A stretch of DNA of 64,000 bases, taken from assembly GCF_021215455.1 (NCBI RefSeq), contig NZ_JAJPWV010000002.1, positions 186,001-250,000 of the forward strand. Direction: 5' to 3'. The position numbers were made by a program, and so were the translations under genes. Source of the stretch: Mucilaginibacter roseus. GTDB lineage: Bacteria; Bacteroidota; Bacteroidia; Sphingobacteriales; Sphingobacteriaceae. Positions 1-8,555 of the stretch are shown here, in pieces. The notes beneath the pieces were generated by a model. The model was not told the origin of the DNA. It ran no database searches and saw nothing but the letters and a program-made list of their open reading frames with translations. The first letter of the stretch is position 1, and every line of letters begins with the position of its first letter.

Positions 1-1796
1 GTAACGCCCGGCTTTAAAAAGCTGGTATTAATGGTCAACTCATGCGGTTTACTGTTACCCATAGCGCCTATAAACCAATTGCCACCTTTGCGGCGGGCAG
101 TAACTACGTACTCGCCCAGCGAGGCATCAAGCACGCGGGTTTCATCCCAGGTAACGGGTACGCTTGTGATAAACTTAATAGCCTCCGGCTCGCGGTAGTA
201 ATTATACGGGTTATCCGCCAGCATTTGCAAACCACTTTCAAATACCACATACATAGCCAGTTGATGCGCGCGCGTGCCAATGCTCATGGTATTTACCCAG
301 GTTGGTTTGTAATCCTTTTTATGGGCCGAACGCATGGCACCCGGTGTGTAATCCATCGGACCAACAGCGTTACGTAGAAACGGCAGATACAGGTTATTAT
401 CCGGTGTAGCCCAGCCACCTCCGATGTTTTGCTCCATGCCTATTACGCCCTCGTATGACAATACGTTGGGGTAAGCATATTCCAAACCGGCAGGCTTGAA
501 CGCGCCGTGAAAATCAACCAGTATCTGGTGCTTGGCGGCCTCTTTAGCAACGCGGGTGTAGTAATTCACCATCCATTGGTCGCTGCGATCCATAAAGTCG
601 ATCTTCATACCGGCGATACCCCATTTTTTAAGGGTTTCAAATATATCGAAGTGGTTTTCAACTGATAGCCAGGTAAACCAAAGGATGATCTTAACGTTCT
701 TCTTTTTACCATAATCAATCAGCTCATGCAGATTGATAGTTGGGTTAGGCTCAAAAGGGTTCTCGGTAGTTTTGGCCCAGCCTTCATCCATAATGATGTA
801 AGGGATGCCAAATTTTGAGGCGAAATCGATATAGTATTTATACGTATCCTGATTATAGCCCGATTTAAAATCCACACCATACACATAAGCATTGTGCCAC
901 CACTCCCAGGTTACCTGGCCTGGTTTTATCCATTTGGTATCTTTTAACTGATTTTGGGTCGACAGGCGTGCAACCATCTGGTTTTCTACCAAATCCTTAT
1001 CCTGATTGGTGATCACTACAAAACGCCATGGAAAGTTGCGCTTACCTGCGGTTTTGGCAATGTATGGCGCTTCTTTTTCAATTTTCAAACTACGGTCGCC
1101 ATCCGGACCAAAGGCCAGCGGCGCTTTAGGGAAGATAGCATCAACACTTTTATCGCCGGTTGATTTTACAAAAAGGCAAGGGTAATCGTACAAGTCAGCT
1201 TCGGAAAGCAGCACCTTGTATTTTTTATTATCGAACAAAATAGGCAGCACACTCATTTTGCCTTTGTTTACATCGGCTAAAGCCTTACGCTGATACAATA
1301 TTTCGTAAGAAGTTTTAAAGCTGCCTGTTTCCAGGTACGAGGCTTCTACATTATCCGCAAAGTTCAGGTGAACATCCTCATTACTTACCGCAATAGAATC
1401 CTTTTTATTGGTGATAAAACGGTAAGCCACCCCGTCGTTATACGCACGGAATTCCACGCTGTAATCGCCCTTCAAATCGAGCCTCAACTGGTTGTAATTA
1501 TTAGGCACCGAACTGTTTTTTAAGGACACCACCGGGTGCAAAACGGTGTTCATGGTAGTAACCGCTTTTTTGATCAGCTTTGGTTTTTCGCCGAGCTTTT
1601 GCTTGCCAAGGTCGAGTTGCAGGTAGGAGTTGCTCAACAGCGCATCGCCGTTAACGCTTACCGAATAATTGATCCTGTCATTCAGGTCAACCGTCAGTTT
1701 GATTTTGTTATCGGGCGAGGCAACATCAATGGTTTGCGCCATCAGCCTCACACCTGCCGAGAGCAATAAAGTAGTGAGTAAAATTTGTTTCTTCAT
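1..1796 (-). CDS. Glycoside hydrolase family 97 (alpha-glucosidase/alpha-galactosidase type), 3' end cut by window edge
   Basis: The reading frame is open from the ATG at 1794-1796 down to base 3, about 598 codons, and leaves the window before a stop. It begins MKKQILLTTLLLSAG, a signal peptide ending around LMAQ, so the enzyme is exported to the periplasm. The N-terminal beta-sandwich is followed by a TIM barrel with IIMDEGW, ILWFTWLS, GMKIDFMDR (near residue 397) and a later SYEGVIGMEQN stretch, all typical of GH97. In family members with a retaining mechanism the Asp of the KIDF-type motif is the nucleophile, so a retaining alpha-galactosidase-like activity is favoured over the inverting SusB type; this is inferred from one motif. 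It lies 39 bp downstream of a GH31 gene on the same strand and is probably co-transcribed with it. Confidence 0.93.
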   Translation of the reverse strand, partial: MKKQILLTTLLLSAGVRLMAQTIDVASPDNKIKLTVDLNDRINYSVSVNGDALLSNSYLQLDLGKQKLGEKPKLIKKAVTTMNTVLHPVVSLKNSSVPNNYNQLRLDLKGDYSVEFRAYNDGVAYRFITNKKDSIAVSNEDVHLNFADNVEASYLETGSFKTSYEILYQRKALADVNKGKMSVLPILFDNKKYKVLLSEADLYDYPCLFVKSTGDKSVDAIFPKAPLAFGPDGDRSLKIEKEAPYIAKTAGKRNFPWRFVVITNQDKDLVENQMVARLSTQNQLKDTKWIKPGQVTWEWWHNAYVYGVDFKSGYNQDTYKYYIDFASKFGIPYIIMDEGWAKTTENPFEPNPTINLHELIDYGKKKNVKIILWFTWLSVENHFDIFETLKKWGIAGMKIDFMDRSDQWMVNYYTRVAKEAAKHQILVDFHGAFKPAGLEYAYPNVLSYEGVIGMEQNIGGGWATPDNNLYLPFLRNAVGPMDYTPGAMRSAHKKDYKPTWVNTMSIGTRAHQLAMYVVFESGLQMLADNPYNYYREPEAIKFITSVPVTWDETRVLDASLGEYVVTARRKGGNWFIGAMGNSKPHELTINTSFLKPGV

Positions 1797-1835
1797 GTGC
1801 TTGTATTAAGTGATGTATTTTGTATCGGTGGAACG

Positions 1836-3992
1836 TTATTTAATTACTTCCCATTTTTTGATAATGAACCGTTTGTTTTTAAAATTGCCTTTACGTTCGG
1901 CTTTGCCCTTAGCGCCCTCATAGTTCAGGCTAATGTTGTTGTAGTTGCCCTTATCATAATTAAAGGTAACGCCGTCATCCTCAAATAAGCTGCCTGTTGC
2001 TTTTTCGCCGTAAACATAACAGGTTATTTCAAACTTGGTGTCTGGCGCTACATATTCAACCGGCTTGGCCATTGGTAAAACGGTACCCTCTTTTATAAAG
2101 ATAGGTAGATCAGTAAATGAGGTATTGATGGTGTACTCTTTGCCGCCTTCCATTTTTTTACCGGTGTTAAAATCGTACCAGGTACCGGCAGGCAGGTAAA
2201 CCTTGCGTTCGTCTTGCTTTTCGGTAAGCGGGGCGGCTAAAATGCCCTGCCCTATCATATACTCGTCAGGTATATTGTACACCTTTTCATCATCCGGGTA
2301 ATCCATCACCAACGCCCGGAACGGCGGGATGCCTTTAAAATGATAATCGGCAAAGGCGTTATACAGGTAAGGCACCAAACCCATGCGGAAGTTAAGGAGT
2401 TTGCGCACATCCGCCTCTACCTCTTTGGCATTGGCCATCAGCTCATTATTGTTGTTTTGCTTGATATTGATCTGTAACCAGGGTGGGTTTTGCAGGTACC
2501 ATGAGTTATATAACGCCTGCGCTGATAACACTGCCGTTTGGCTGCGGCGCATCAGATCCTTAACCGTGTTTGACTCGCGCACCTCAGGCGACCAGATCAG
2601 TCCTGAAAAACCGGAATTGACCACCATACCGATATATTCGTTATGATCGTAAGTATCGCTGTACAAAGCTGCCGGGTACGAGGATGCAAAGGAGCTTGAA
2701 GCCCTCACATCCAGATAGGTACGAATGTTATTTTGTTTATAGATATTGTAAATGGCCTTTTGGTAAAGCACACCAAATACCTGGTGCATTTGCTCGCCAT
2801 CCATCCCCGAAGGAAAACGGCTATGTTCCGGAAAACTCCAGGTAGCATCGCCCATGGTGATGTTGGAGTTATCGCACTCGTCCATTTTAAAGCCGGATAT
2901 GCCCTGTTTCACAAAGGTGTTTTGATGGTAATCGGCAAATAATTTTGTGGCCTGCTTGTCGGCAAAATCGGGTACCAAACCGTTCCATACCAAGTAATTG
3001 CCCGACTTATTTTTCAACTGCGCATACAGCGGCGATTTAGGATTAACAAAGGCATGCTCCCACAAATTAATATGGAATCCCTGCCGTTTCATGCTGTCAA
3101 TCAAGTTTTGCGGATTCGGGAAAAACTCGTTATTCCAAACGTATGAGCATGAGTACGATGCTGTTTGCCAGCGAGGTTCAAGCCCCAATACATCACAAGG
3201 AATATGGTTGTCCCTGAAATAAGCGGCCATCTTTTTAACCTGATCCTGCTTAAAATCAGCCTTAACGCGATACTTTACACCCAGGCCCCAAATGGCTGGT
3301 AATGCACCACCGCCCGAAAAAAGGTTATAACGCTGCATAACGCTCAGCATATCCGGGCCTTCAAATACATAAATTTCGATGCCTTTCGCGCCGGGCACGT
3401 CTGCCGCCACAACGCCCGCTGAACCGCCTTTGTTGGCATACAATTCATTTATCGAATTGCCGCCATTGCTTTGTGAGGACGCTTTTACCTCATTAACATT
3501 TTTAGCGGTGGTGCCACAATAAAAGGTTACGTAGCGAGCCGTGTTCACCAATATACCATATCCTTTGTTGGAAACGTAAAATGTTGTTGGCGCGTGGGTA
3601 TAACCTAAATTATGAGACGGATTATCATTAACTATCGGCTTTTTACGCAAACCGCGTTGGTTGAACGACCCAATCTGCAAACCGAAGCCATAAAGCTGCT
3701 CCTTGTCATCCAATGGCACTTCAACCAACACGCCTCTTTCGCTGATGTTGATCCCGATGCTGTTGATATCAAACGGCAATTTGCACGCGGGCAGCTTTTG
3801 CATAGCGCCTACCTGTGGTTTTTCATCGCAAAAACTGTAGGGCGTTAACGGGTCAGTCTGACCTATGGTTATCTTTTTCACTCCGGGTGCAACCTCGGTT
3901 ATTTGCCGTTGCTGAGCAAGGACGGCAGACACTGAAATTTGAGATAAAACAATCAGGCACAGAAACTCACGTAAGCGTAAATTTAAAAGCAT
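1836..3992 (-). CDS. Glycoside hydrolase family 31 (alpha-glucosidase/alpha-xylosidase type)
   Basis: 718 residues with an N-terminal signal peptide (residues 1-26, ending AVLA). An N-terminal galactose-mutarotase-like beta domain (about 50-215) precedes the (beta/alpha)8 barrel and a C-terminal beta region (about 560-718). GFKMDECDNS places the expected catalytic nucleophile at Asp371. A later YSDTYDHNEY segment (around 444-452) sits where the family's acid/base Asp is found. This hydrolyses terminal alpha-linked sugars in the periplasm; the exact sugar cannot be read from sequence. It is the first gene of a two-gene minus-strand unit with the GH97 enzyme, which fits a small alpha-glucan or alpha-xyloside module extending beyond the left edge. 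Confidence 0.9.
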   Translation of the reverse strand: MLLNLRLREFLCLIVLSQISVSAVLAQQRQITEVAPGVKKITIGQTDPLTPYSFCDEKPQVGAMQKLPACKLPFDINSIGINISERGVLVEVPLDDKEQLYGFGLQIGSFNQRGLRKKPIVNDNPSHNLGYTHAPTTFYVSNKGYGILVNTARYVTFYCGTTAKNVNEVKASSQSNGGNSINELYANKGGSAGVVAADVPGAKGIEIYVFEGPDMLSVMQRYNLFSGGGALPAIWGLGVKYRVKADFKQDQVKKMAAYFRDNHIPCDVLGLEPRWQTASYSCSYVWNNEFFPNPQNLIDSMKRQGFHINLWEHAFVNPKSPLYAQLKNKSGNYLVWNGLVPDFADKQATKLFADYHQNTFVKQGISGFKMDECDNSNITMGDATWSFPEHSRFPSGMDGEQMHQVFGVLYQKAIYNIYKQNNIRTYLDVRASSSFASSYPAALYSDTYDHNEYIGMVVNSGFSGLIWSPEVRESNTVKDLMRRSQTAVLSAQALYNSWYLQNPPWLQINIKQNNNNELMANAKEVEADVRKLLNFRMGLVPYLYNAFADYHFKGIPPFRALVMDYPDDEKVYNIPDEYMIGQGILAAPLTEKQDERKVYLPAGTWYDFNTGKKMEGGKEYTINTSFTDLPIFIKEGTVLPMAKPVEYVAPDTKFEITCYVYGEKATGSLFEDDGVTFNYDKGNYNNISLNYEGAKGKAERKGNFKNKRFIIKKWEVIK

Positions 3993-4084
3993 GTTTAATT
4001 AGCGTTGGTTAGCTGTTAAACATACAGATAAAAAACTTTTAGATAAAAATTATTGAAAAAACGTTTTTGCAAATCACCTGATTG

Positions 4085-4477
4085 TTACAGGATGTTATGA
4101 CCAGAATTGCGGAAGTGCGCTATCTTGATCTGGAAAATCTCGGCCATTTTGTTTGCCCGCCATTTGGCTTCGGTTGCTTTATCGCCGGTAAAAAGTTCGT
4201 CAACCGTTTCATTAAAAAGGTTTAGCCAGGTTTCAAAATGCTCGCGCTCAACCGGCAACTGCGCATGCGGCGGAAACGGGCGGCCAAAATAAGTGTACTC
4301 CTCTAACAAAACGGTTTGCCAAAAGCTATACATCTTTTCCAGATGCTGTGGCCATCTATCCTGAATGCGCTCGTTAAAAACTGGCCCGATAAGGGCATTA
4401 TTTTGCACCTTGTTGTAAAAAGTATCAACCAGTTGTTTAATATCGTTAAGATTCAATATTTGTTTGTCGGCAGCCAT
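4085..4477 (-). CDS. Group III truncated haemoglobin
   Basis: 130 residues from the ATG at 4475-4477; an in-frame TTG three codons upstream is an unlikely start. The globin keeps the group III pattern: Tyr21 (B10), His45 (E7), a PFPPHAQL segment with His71 as likely proximal haem ligand, and Trp84 (G8), by comparison with Campylobacter Ctb. Small cytoplasmic globins of this type bind O2/NO and are thought to help with NO or oxygen stress; the role here is not shown. A minus-strand TATTTTTG (4484-4491) matches the -7 element TAnnTTTG only 6 nt before the ATG, so the mRNA may have little or no leader. Confidence 0.88.
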   Translation of the reverse strand: MAADKQILNLNDIKQLVDTFYNKVQNNALIGPVFNERIQDRWPQHLEKMYSFWQTVLLEEYTYFGRPFPPHAQLPVEREHFETWLNLFNETVDELFTGDKATEAKWRANKMAEIFQIKIAHFRNSGHNIL

Positions 4478-4612
4478 TGTATACAAAAATAGATAAACAA
4501 TATTTGCGCAGTGTTATTCGAGTGTAATAAGCCGTATAAAAGTGGTAAATTATTCATCCTAAAGCGGTAAACAATTACGCTGCAACCTGCTTATTACAAT
4601 ATATTATAGTTT

Positions 4613-5728
4613 ATGAAAGAACTCCCCATAACCGTAAAAAGATCAATTGAACTGCTCGGGTTAGCTTTATTGGGCGCGCTGTTTATTATCGGCCAGAACC
4701 TGATCATGCCCTTGCTGATGGCATTCTTCATCAGCCTGATGTTATTGCCCGTGCTACGCTTCTTCCGGCGGTTAAAGGTACCCGAGGTGGTAGCTATATT
4801 TTTACCGATATTGTTACTCTTTATATTTCTCGGGCTCATCGTTTGGTTCTTTTCCGCACAGATAGGGTCGCTGGTTGCTGATTTTCCGCAGATAGAGAAA
4901 AATGTAGGCAATCACCTTAATGAACTCAGTAAATGGATTGCTGATAAATTTAACTATTCGGCAGATGAACAGTTAAAATTTGTTGACCAGCAAAGTAACA
5001 AGCTACTGGGTTCATTAGGGAATATTTTGGGAGGCGCCGCGGGTTCGGTAGGTAATATATTGCTGTTTTTTGGTTTGTTACCCATTTACATATACCTGAT
5101 ATTGCTTTACAAAAACCTTTTGGTGCGTTTTGTTTTTATGTGGTTTGATCAGGATCAGCATAAAAAAGTGGAAGAAGGCATGCGCGCTACCGAAAGTATT
5201 ATAAAAAGCTACCTGATAGGCTTACTCATCCAGATCACTTACATCACAGTGCTGCTGGGTTTAATCTTGTTTTTGTTCGGTATAAAGCATGCATTGCTGA
5301 TAGGCGTAATTTTCGCTTTTTTAAACCTTATACCTTACCTGGGTGCGTTAATTGGCAACGTATTAGGCGTGCTGATTACACTGGCTTCATCGCAGGAAAT
5401 ACTGCCCATATTTATCGTATTAGGCGCGATTGCCGTCGTTCAATTTTTGGATAACAATATATTGATGCCACGAATTGTAGGCTCAAAGGTGAAGATAAAC
5501 GCCATGGCAGCTATCGTCGGGGTGATATTAGCCGGTACCATGGGAGGCATATCCGCTATGTTTTTGGCACTGCCGATCATCGCGGTATTGAAGATCATGT
5601 TCGACCGCTCGGAACAGTTTAAACAATGGGGCGTGCTATTGGGCGATGAGCGACCAAACCTGAGCCCCATGAATTTCCCAGCATTCCGCAAAAAGAAAAA
5701 CGTTCCGGATAAACCGGCGACGATGTAG
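4613..5728 (+). CDS. AI-2E family (PerM/YdiK-like) integral membrane protein
   Basis: 371 residues with about eight hydrophobic segments: two hairpins near residues 10-50 and 60-85, a hydrophilic loop containing a long helix (95-140), then TM segments from 145 to 335. The loop followed by the GLLIQITYITVLLG and LIPYLGALIGNVLG stretches is characteristic of the AI-2E transporter family. Members are permease-like proteins; some are linked to autoinducer-2 export or Na+/H+ exchange, and the name should not be taken as proof of AI-2 transport. The tail is basic and cytoplasmic. The gene stands alone, converging on the SOD gene across a repeat-rich 91-bp gap. Confidence 0.88.
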   Translation: MKELPITVKRSIELLGLALLGALFIIGQNLIMPLLMAFFISLMLLPVLRFFRRLKVPEVVAIFLPILLLFIFLGLIVWFFSAQIGSLVADFPQIEKNVGNHLNELSKWIADKFNYSADEQLKFVDQQSNKLLGSLGNILGGAAGSVGNILLFFGLLPIYIYLILLYKNLLVRFVFMWFDQDQHKKVEEGMRATESIIKSYLIGLLIQITYITVLLGLILFLFGIKHALLIGVIFAFLNLIPYLGALIGNVLGVLITLASSQEILPIFIVLGAIAVVQFLDNNILMPRIVGSKVKINAMAAIVGVILAGTMGGISAMFLALPIIAVLKIMFDRSEQFKQWGVLLGDERPNLSPMNFPAFRKKKNVPDKPATM

Positions 5729-5805
5729 TCATTGGTCAATAGTCATTAGTCATTAGAAGATAATCCATCCAATGACTAATGACTACAAAGCGAATGACCA
5801 ATGAC
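5728..5805. repeat. Imperfect inverted repeat between convergent genes
   Basis: The left side holds GTCATTGGTCA (5728-5738) and TAGTCATTAGTCATT (5740-5754). The right side holds their complements, AATGACTAATGACTA (5771-5785) and TGACCAATGAC (5795-5805). The two arms pair in order, separated by a 16-nt loop and a 9-nt bulge on the right. A further GAATGAC follows at 5814-5820. It overlaps the stop region of the upstream gene and ends just before the SOD stop codon, so it may act as a bidirectional terminator or mRNA 3' stabiliser. There is no T-run, so classical termination is doubtful. Confidence 0.6.
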
Positions 5806-5819
5806 AACGCAGTGAATGA

Positions 5820-6536
5820 CTAAACCATCCTCTTAGCAACCGCATCCCAGTTCACAATATTCCAAAACGCATTAATGTAGTCGGGGCGTTTGTTCTGGTA
5901 CTTCAGATAGTAGGCATGCTCCCACACGTCAAGACCTAAAAGTGGGGTACCTTTTATCTCTGCATTATCAAACCAGGGGTTATCCTGGTTAGGTGTTGAG
6001 CCAATTTTCAGCTTGCTGCCATCCTTAACCAGCCATGCCCAGCCCGAACCAAAACGTTTGGCGGCGGCATCTGCAAATTCGGTTTTAAATTTCTCGAACG
6101 ACCCAAACGACGCGTTAATAGCATCTGCAACCTTGCCGGTTGGTGCGGCCGAAGCTGATGGAGCTTTCAGGCTTTCCCAAAAAAAGTTATGGTTCCAGGC
6201 ACCACCGGCGTTATTACGCGCCTTAGCTGATATTTTTGATGCGTTTGCAAAAAATTCTTTTTCGGTTTTATAAGGTATTTTTTCGCTGACAATTAACTCG
6301 TTAATGGTTTTAATATACGTAGCGTGGTGCTTGGTATAATGTATTTCGTTGGTAAGCGCGTCAATGCTCGGCTCAAGGTCGGCATACTTAAAAGGTAGCG
6401 GCACCTGCTTAAATGCAAAGGCGGCAGGCTCCGGCTCACCCGCTATGGCGTTTGCAATAAATGAGTTACCTACAGTTACCGCGGCAGTAGCAGCAAGCGA
6501 GGTTTGTATAAATTTACGACGGCTGTTGTTTTCCAT
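5820..6536 (-). CDS. Tat-exported Fe/Mn-family superoxide dismutase
   Basis: 238 residues. The start, MENNSRRKFIQTSLAATAAV, carries a twin-arginine motif (SRRKFIQ) and a hydrophobic stretch, so the folded enzyme should be exported by Tat to the periplasm. The SOD fold follows from about residue 45. Metal ligands by family alignment are His66, His116 (WNHNFFW), Asp203 and His207 (DVWEHAYY). The second-shell pattern is Mn-like: Gly-Gly before WNH, and Gln184 in an NQD motif as in MnSOD, rather than the Gln-in-AAQ pattern of FeSOD. It converts superoxide to H2O2 and O2. Most cytoplasmic SODs lack any signal, so the extracytoplasmic location is the notable point. Confidence 0.93.
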   Translation of the reverse strand: MENNSRRKFIQTSLAATAAVTVGNSFIANAIAGEPEPAAFAFKQVPLPFKYADLEPSIDALTNEIHYTKHHATYIKTINELIVSEKIPYKTEKEFFANASKISAKARNNAGGAWNHNFFWESLKAPSASAAPTGKVADAINASFGSFEKFKTEFADAAAKRFGSGWAWLVKDGSKLKIGSTPNQDNPWFDNAEIKGTPLLGLDVWEHAYYLKYQNKRPDYINAFWNIVNWDAVAKRMV

Positions 6537-6666
6537 GATGTGTTATTTATTGAGTTTGAACACTGCTAACTTAACAATTAATATTAAGCCGATGTTTAAT
6601 TACATATTACAAAAACGGGCTTATTGCAATGTTGTTACATATTTTATGAACTATAAAAACCCATAC

Positions 6667-6698
6667 TTGCATCTGATAGTTTGAATTATGTAACTTTG
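6667..6698 (+). promoter_or_regulatory. Promoter, TTG-N21-TAACTTTG, before AraC gene
   Basis: TAACTTTG (6691-6698) is an exact match to the Bacteroidota -7 element TAnnTTTG, with TTG at 6667-6669 as a -33 half. The ATG of the regulator begins 4 nt after the box, which would put transcription start at or next to the start codon (leaderless mRNA). Confidence 0.6.
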
Positions 6699-6702
6699 AG
6701 AT

Positions 6703-7608
6703 ATGATAGCCGGAACAGAATCATTAGAGGATTTTTATAAAAGCAAATTTGATTGGTTGCCCGATAACCTTAGTCAGGACATTGGCCACTTCAACGTTTT
6801 TCGTTTGGAAGATTGCCATGGGCCTAACAAAGCGCCCGTAAAATATACCCGCCGCGATTATTATAAAATAACCCTGTTTACAGGTAAATGCCGTTATCAT
6901 TACGCTGATAAAAGCGTTGACGTGGATGGCAAAACGCTGATGTTCTTTAATCCGAACGTACCTTATACATTTGAATCAATGTCTGACGATATGCAAGGGT
7001 ACTTCTGCATATTTAAGGAAGGCTTTTTTACTGAACGCCTGCGCAGTAACATCGCCGATCTGCCCATGTTTACTCCTGGTGGTAAACCATCTTACGTGCT
7101 TACAGACGATCAGTATGATGAACTGGCGCCGATATTTGAGAAGATGCTCAAAGAAATAGCTTCTGATTACCGGTTTAAATACGATCTGTTGAATAATTAC
7201 GTAAACGAGGTAATTCATTACGCATTAAAGCTTCAACCGACTGAAACCTTGTACCGCCATCCGGACGCCAACTCGCGCATTACAGCCATTTTTACAGAGC
7301 TATTAGAGCGGCAGTTTCCTATTGAATCAACCTCGCAACGCTTCAGTCTGCGCTCGGCCAATGATTTTGCCGATAAACTTTCGGTACACGTTAACCACCT
7401 TAACCGGGCCATACGCCAAACTACCGGCCGCACCACCACCAGTCATATTTTTGAGCGGCTGGCCAACGAGGCACGGGTGCTGCTGAGGCATACCAACTGG
7501 AACATATCCGAAATAAGCTACACCCTCGGCTTTGACGAGCCGGCGCATTTTAACAACTTTTTTAAGAAGCAAACACAACTAACGCCATCCGCATATCGTA
7601 ATGTGTGA
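6703..7608 (+). CDS. AraC-family transcriptional regulator
   Basis: 301 residues. The N-terminal half (about 40-110: KITLFTGKCRYHYADKS, LMFFNPNVPYTFES) looks like the cupin-type effector domain of AraC proteins. The C-terminal 100 residues hold two helix-turn-helix units: ANDFADKLSVHVNHLNRAIR, and WNISEISYTLGFDEPAHFNN followed by FFKKQTQLTPSAYR, the usual AraC signature. It precedes two SDR genes on the same strand by 86 bp, a common arrangement in which the regulator activates the adjacent reductases in response to a small molecule. The effector is unknown. Confidence 0.93.
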   Translation: MIAGTESLEDFYKSKFDWLPDNLSQDIGHFNVFRLEDCHGPNKAPVKYTRRDYYKITLFTGKCRYHYADKSVDVDGKTLMFFNPNVPYTFESMSDDMQGYFCIFKEGFFTERLRSNIADLPMFTPGGKPSYVLTDDQYDELAPIFEKMLKEIASDYRFKYDLLNNYVNEVIHYALKLQPTETLYRHPDANSRITAIFTELLERQFPIESTSQRFSLRSANDFADKLSVHVNHLNRAIRQTTGRTTTSHIFERLANEARVLLRHTNWNISEISYTLGFDEPAHFNNFFKKQTQLTPSAYRNV

Positions 7609-7660
7609 ATTTTGCAATCTTTGGTTTGATAAACGCTATCGCCTCCCTTTAAACCCATAC

Positions 7661-7668
7661 TACCTTTG
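7661..7668 (+). promoter_or_regulatory. -7 promoter element TACCTTTG before SDR genes
   Basis: Exact match to TAnnTTTG, 26 nt before the ATG at 7695. No convincing -33 TTG/TTTG is seen at the usual spacing, which would suit a promoter that needs an activator such as the upstream AraC protein. That last point is inference. Confidence 0.5.
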
Positions 7669-7694
7669 TATTGTTAATAACAAAAAACAATACA

Positions 7695-8525
7695 ATGGAA
7701 AACAAGCAAATATGGTTTATAACCGGGGCCTCTAAAGGTTTAGGCCTTTCTCTTGTAAAAAACCTTTTAAACGCTGGCCATGTGGTAGCGGCCACATCGC
7801 GCAAGCTGGATGAACTGGTTAACGCTGCCGGAGTGAGCGATAATTTTTTACCCCTGCAGGCTGATGTAAAAGATGAAACCGCCATTGCCGATGCCCTTAA
7901 AAGCACCGTAGAAAAATTTGGCCGTGTTGATGTAATAGTAAACAACGCCGGCTATGGTATTGGTGGCAGCGTAGAAGAATTAAGCGATGCCGAAACACGC
8001 GACAGCTTCGATGTAAACGTTTTTGGCTCACTGAACGTAATTCGCCAGGCTATGCCTTACCTGCGTGCGCAACGCTCAGGGCACATTATTAACATATCAT
8101 CAATAGCGGGTATTACCGCAAATACTGGCTGGGCTATTTACGCCGCCACCAAATACGCGCTTGTAGGCATGACCGAATCCTTAGCCGCCGATGTTAAAGA
8201 GTTTGGCGTTAAGGCAACAGTTGTTGCGCCGGGTGGTTTTCGTACAAACTTTTTGGAACCGGATTCAATTTATATAGGCAAAAACCCGATACCTGAATAC
8301 ACAGCCGTGCGCGCAACACACGACAGATACTTGAAAATGAGCGGTGCCCAAGCCGGCGACCCTGACAAGGCAGCAATCGCCATGATAGAACTGGCAGCTA
8401 TGGAAAACCCACCGCTATATCTTTTGCTTGGCAGCGATGCTTACAACCGCGCCAATGAAAAGTTAGAACGGTTGAGCGCCGAGATCAAACAATATGAAAC
8501 CCTCACAAAATCAACAGATTTTTAA
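7695..8525 (+). CDS. Short-chain dehydrogenase/reductase (SDR), first of a tandem pair
   Basis: 276 residues from the ATG at 7695; the longer frame starting at TTG 7671 adds eight unlikely residues. Rossmann motif TGASKGLG (residues 10-17), NNAGYG (83-88), and catalytic Asn108, Ser136, Tyr149 and Lys153 (YAATK) make it a classical NAD(P)-dependent SDR. The substrate cannot be deduced. It is followed 30 bp later by a close paralogue and then by an Atu4866-type gene, probably one transcript controlled by the AraC regulator. Confidence 0.93.
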   Translation: MENKQIWFITGASKGLGLSLVKNLLNAGHVVAATSRKLDELVNAAGVSDNFLPLQADVKDETAIADALKSTVEKFGRVDVIVNNAGYGIGGSVEELSDAETRDSFDVNVFGSLNVIRQAMPYLRAQRSGHIINISSIAGITANTGWAIYAATKYALVGMTESLAADVKEFGVKATVVAPGGFRTNFLEPDSIYIGKNPIPEYTAVRATHDRYLKMSGAQAGDPDKAAIAMIELAAMENPPLYLLLGSDAYNRANEKLERLSAEIKQYETLTKSTDF

Positions 8526-8555
8526 ACTAAGACAATTAATCACACTATAAACAAA

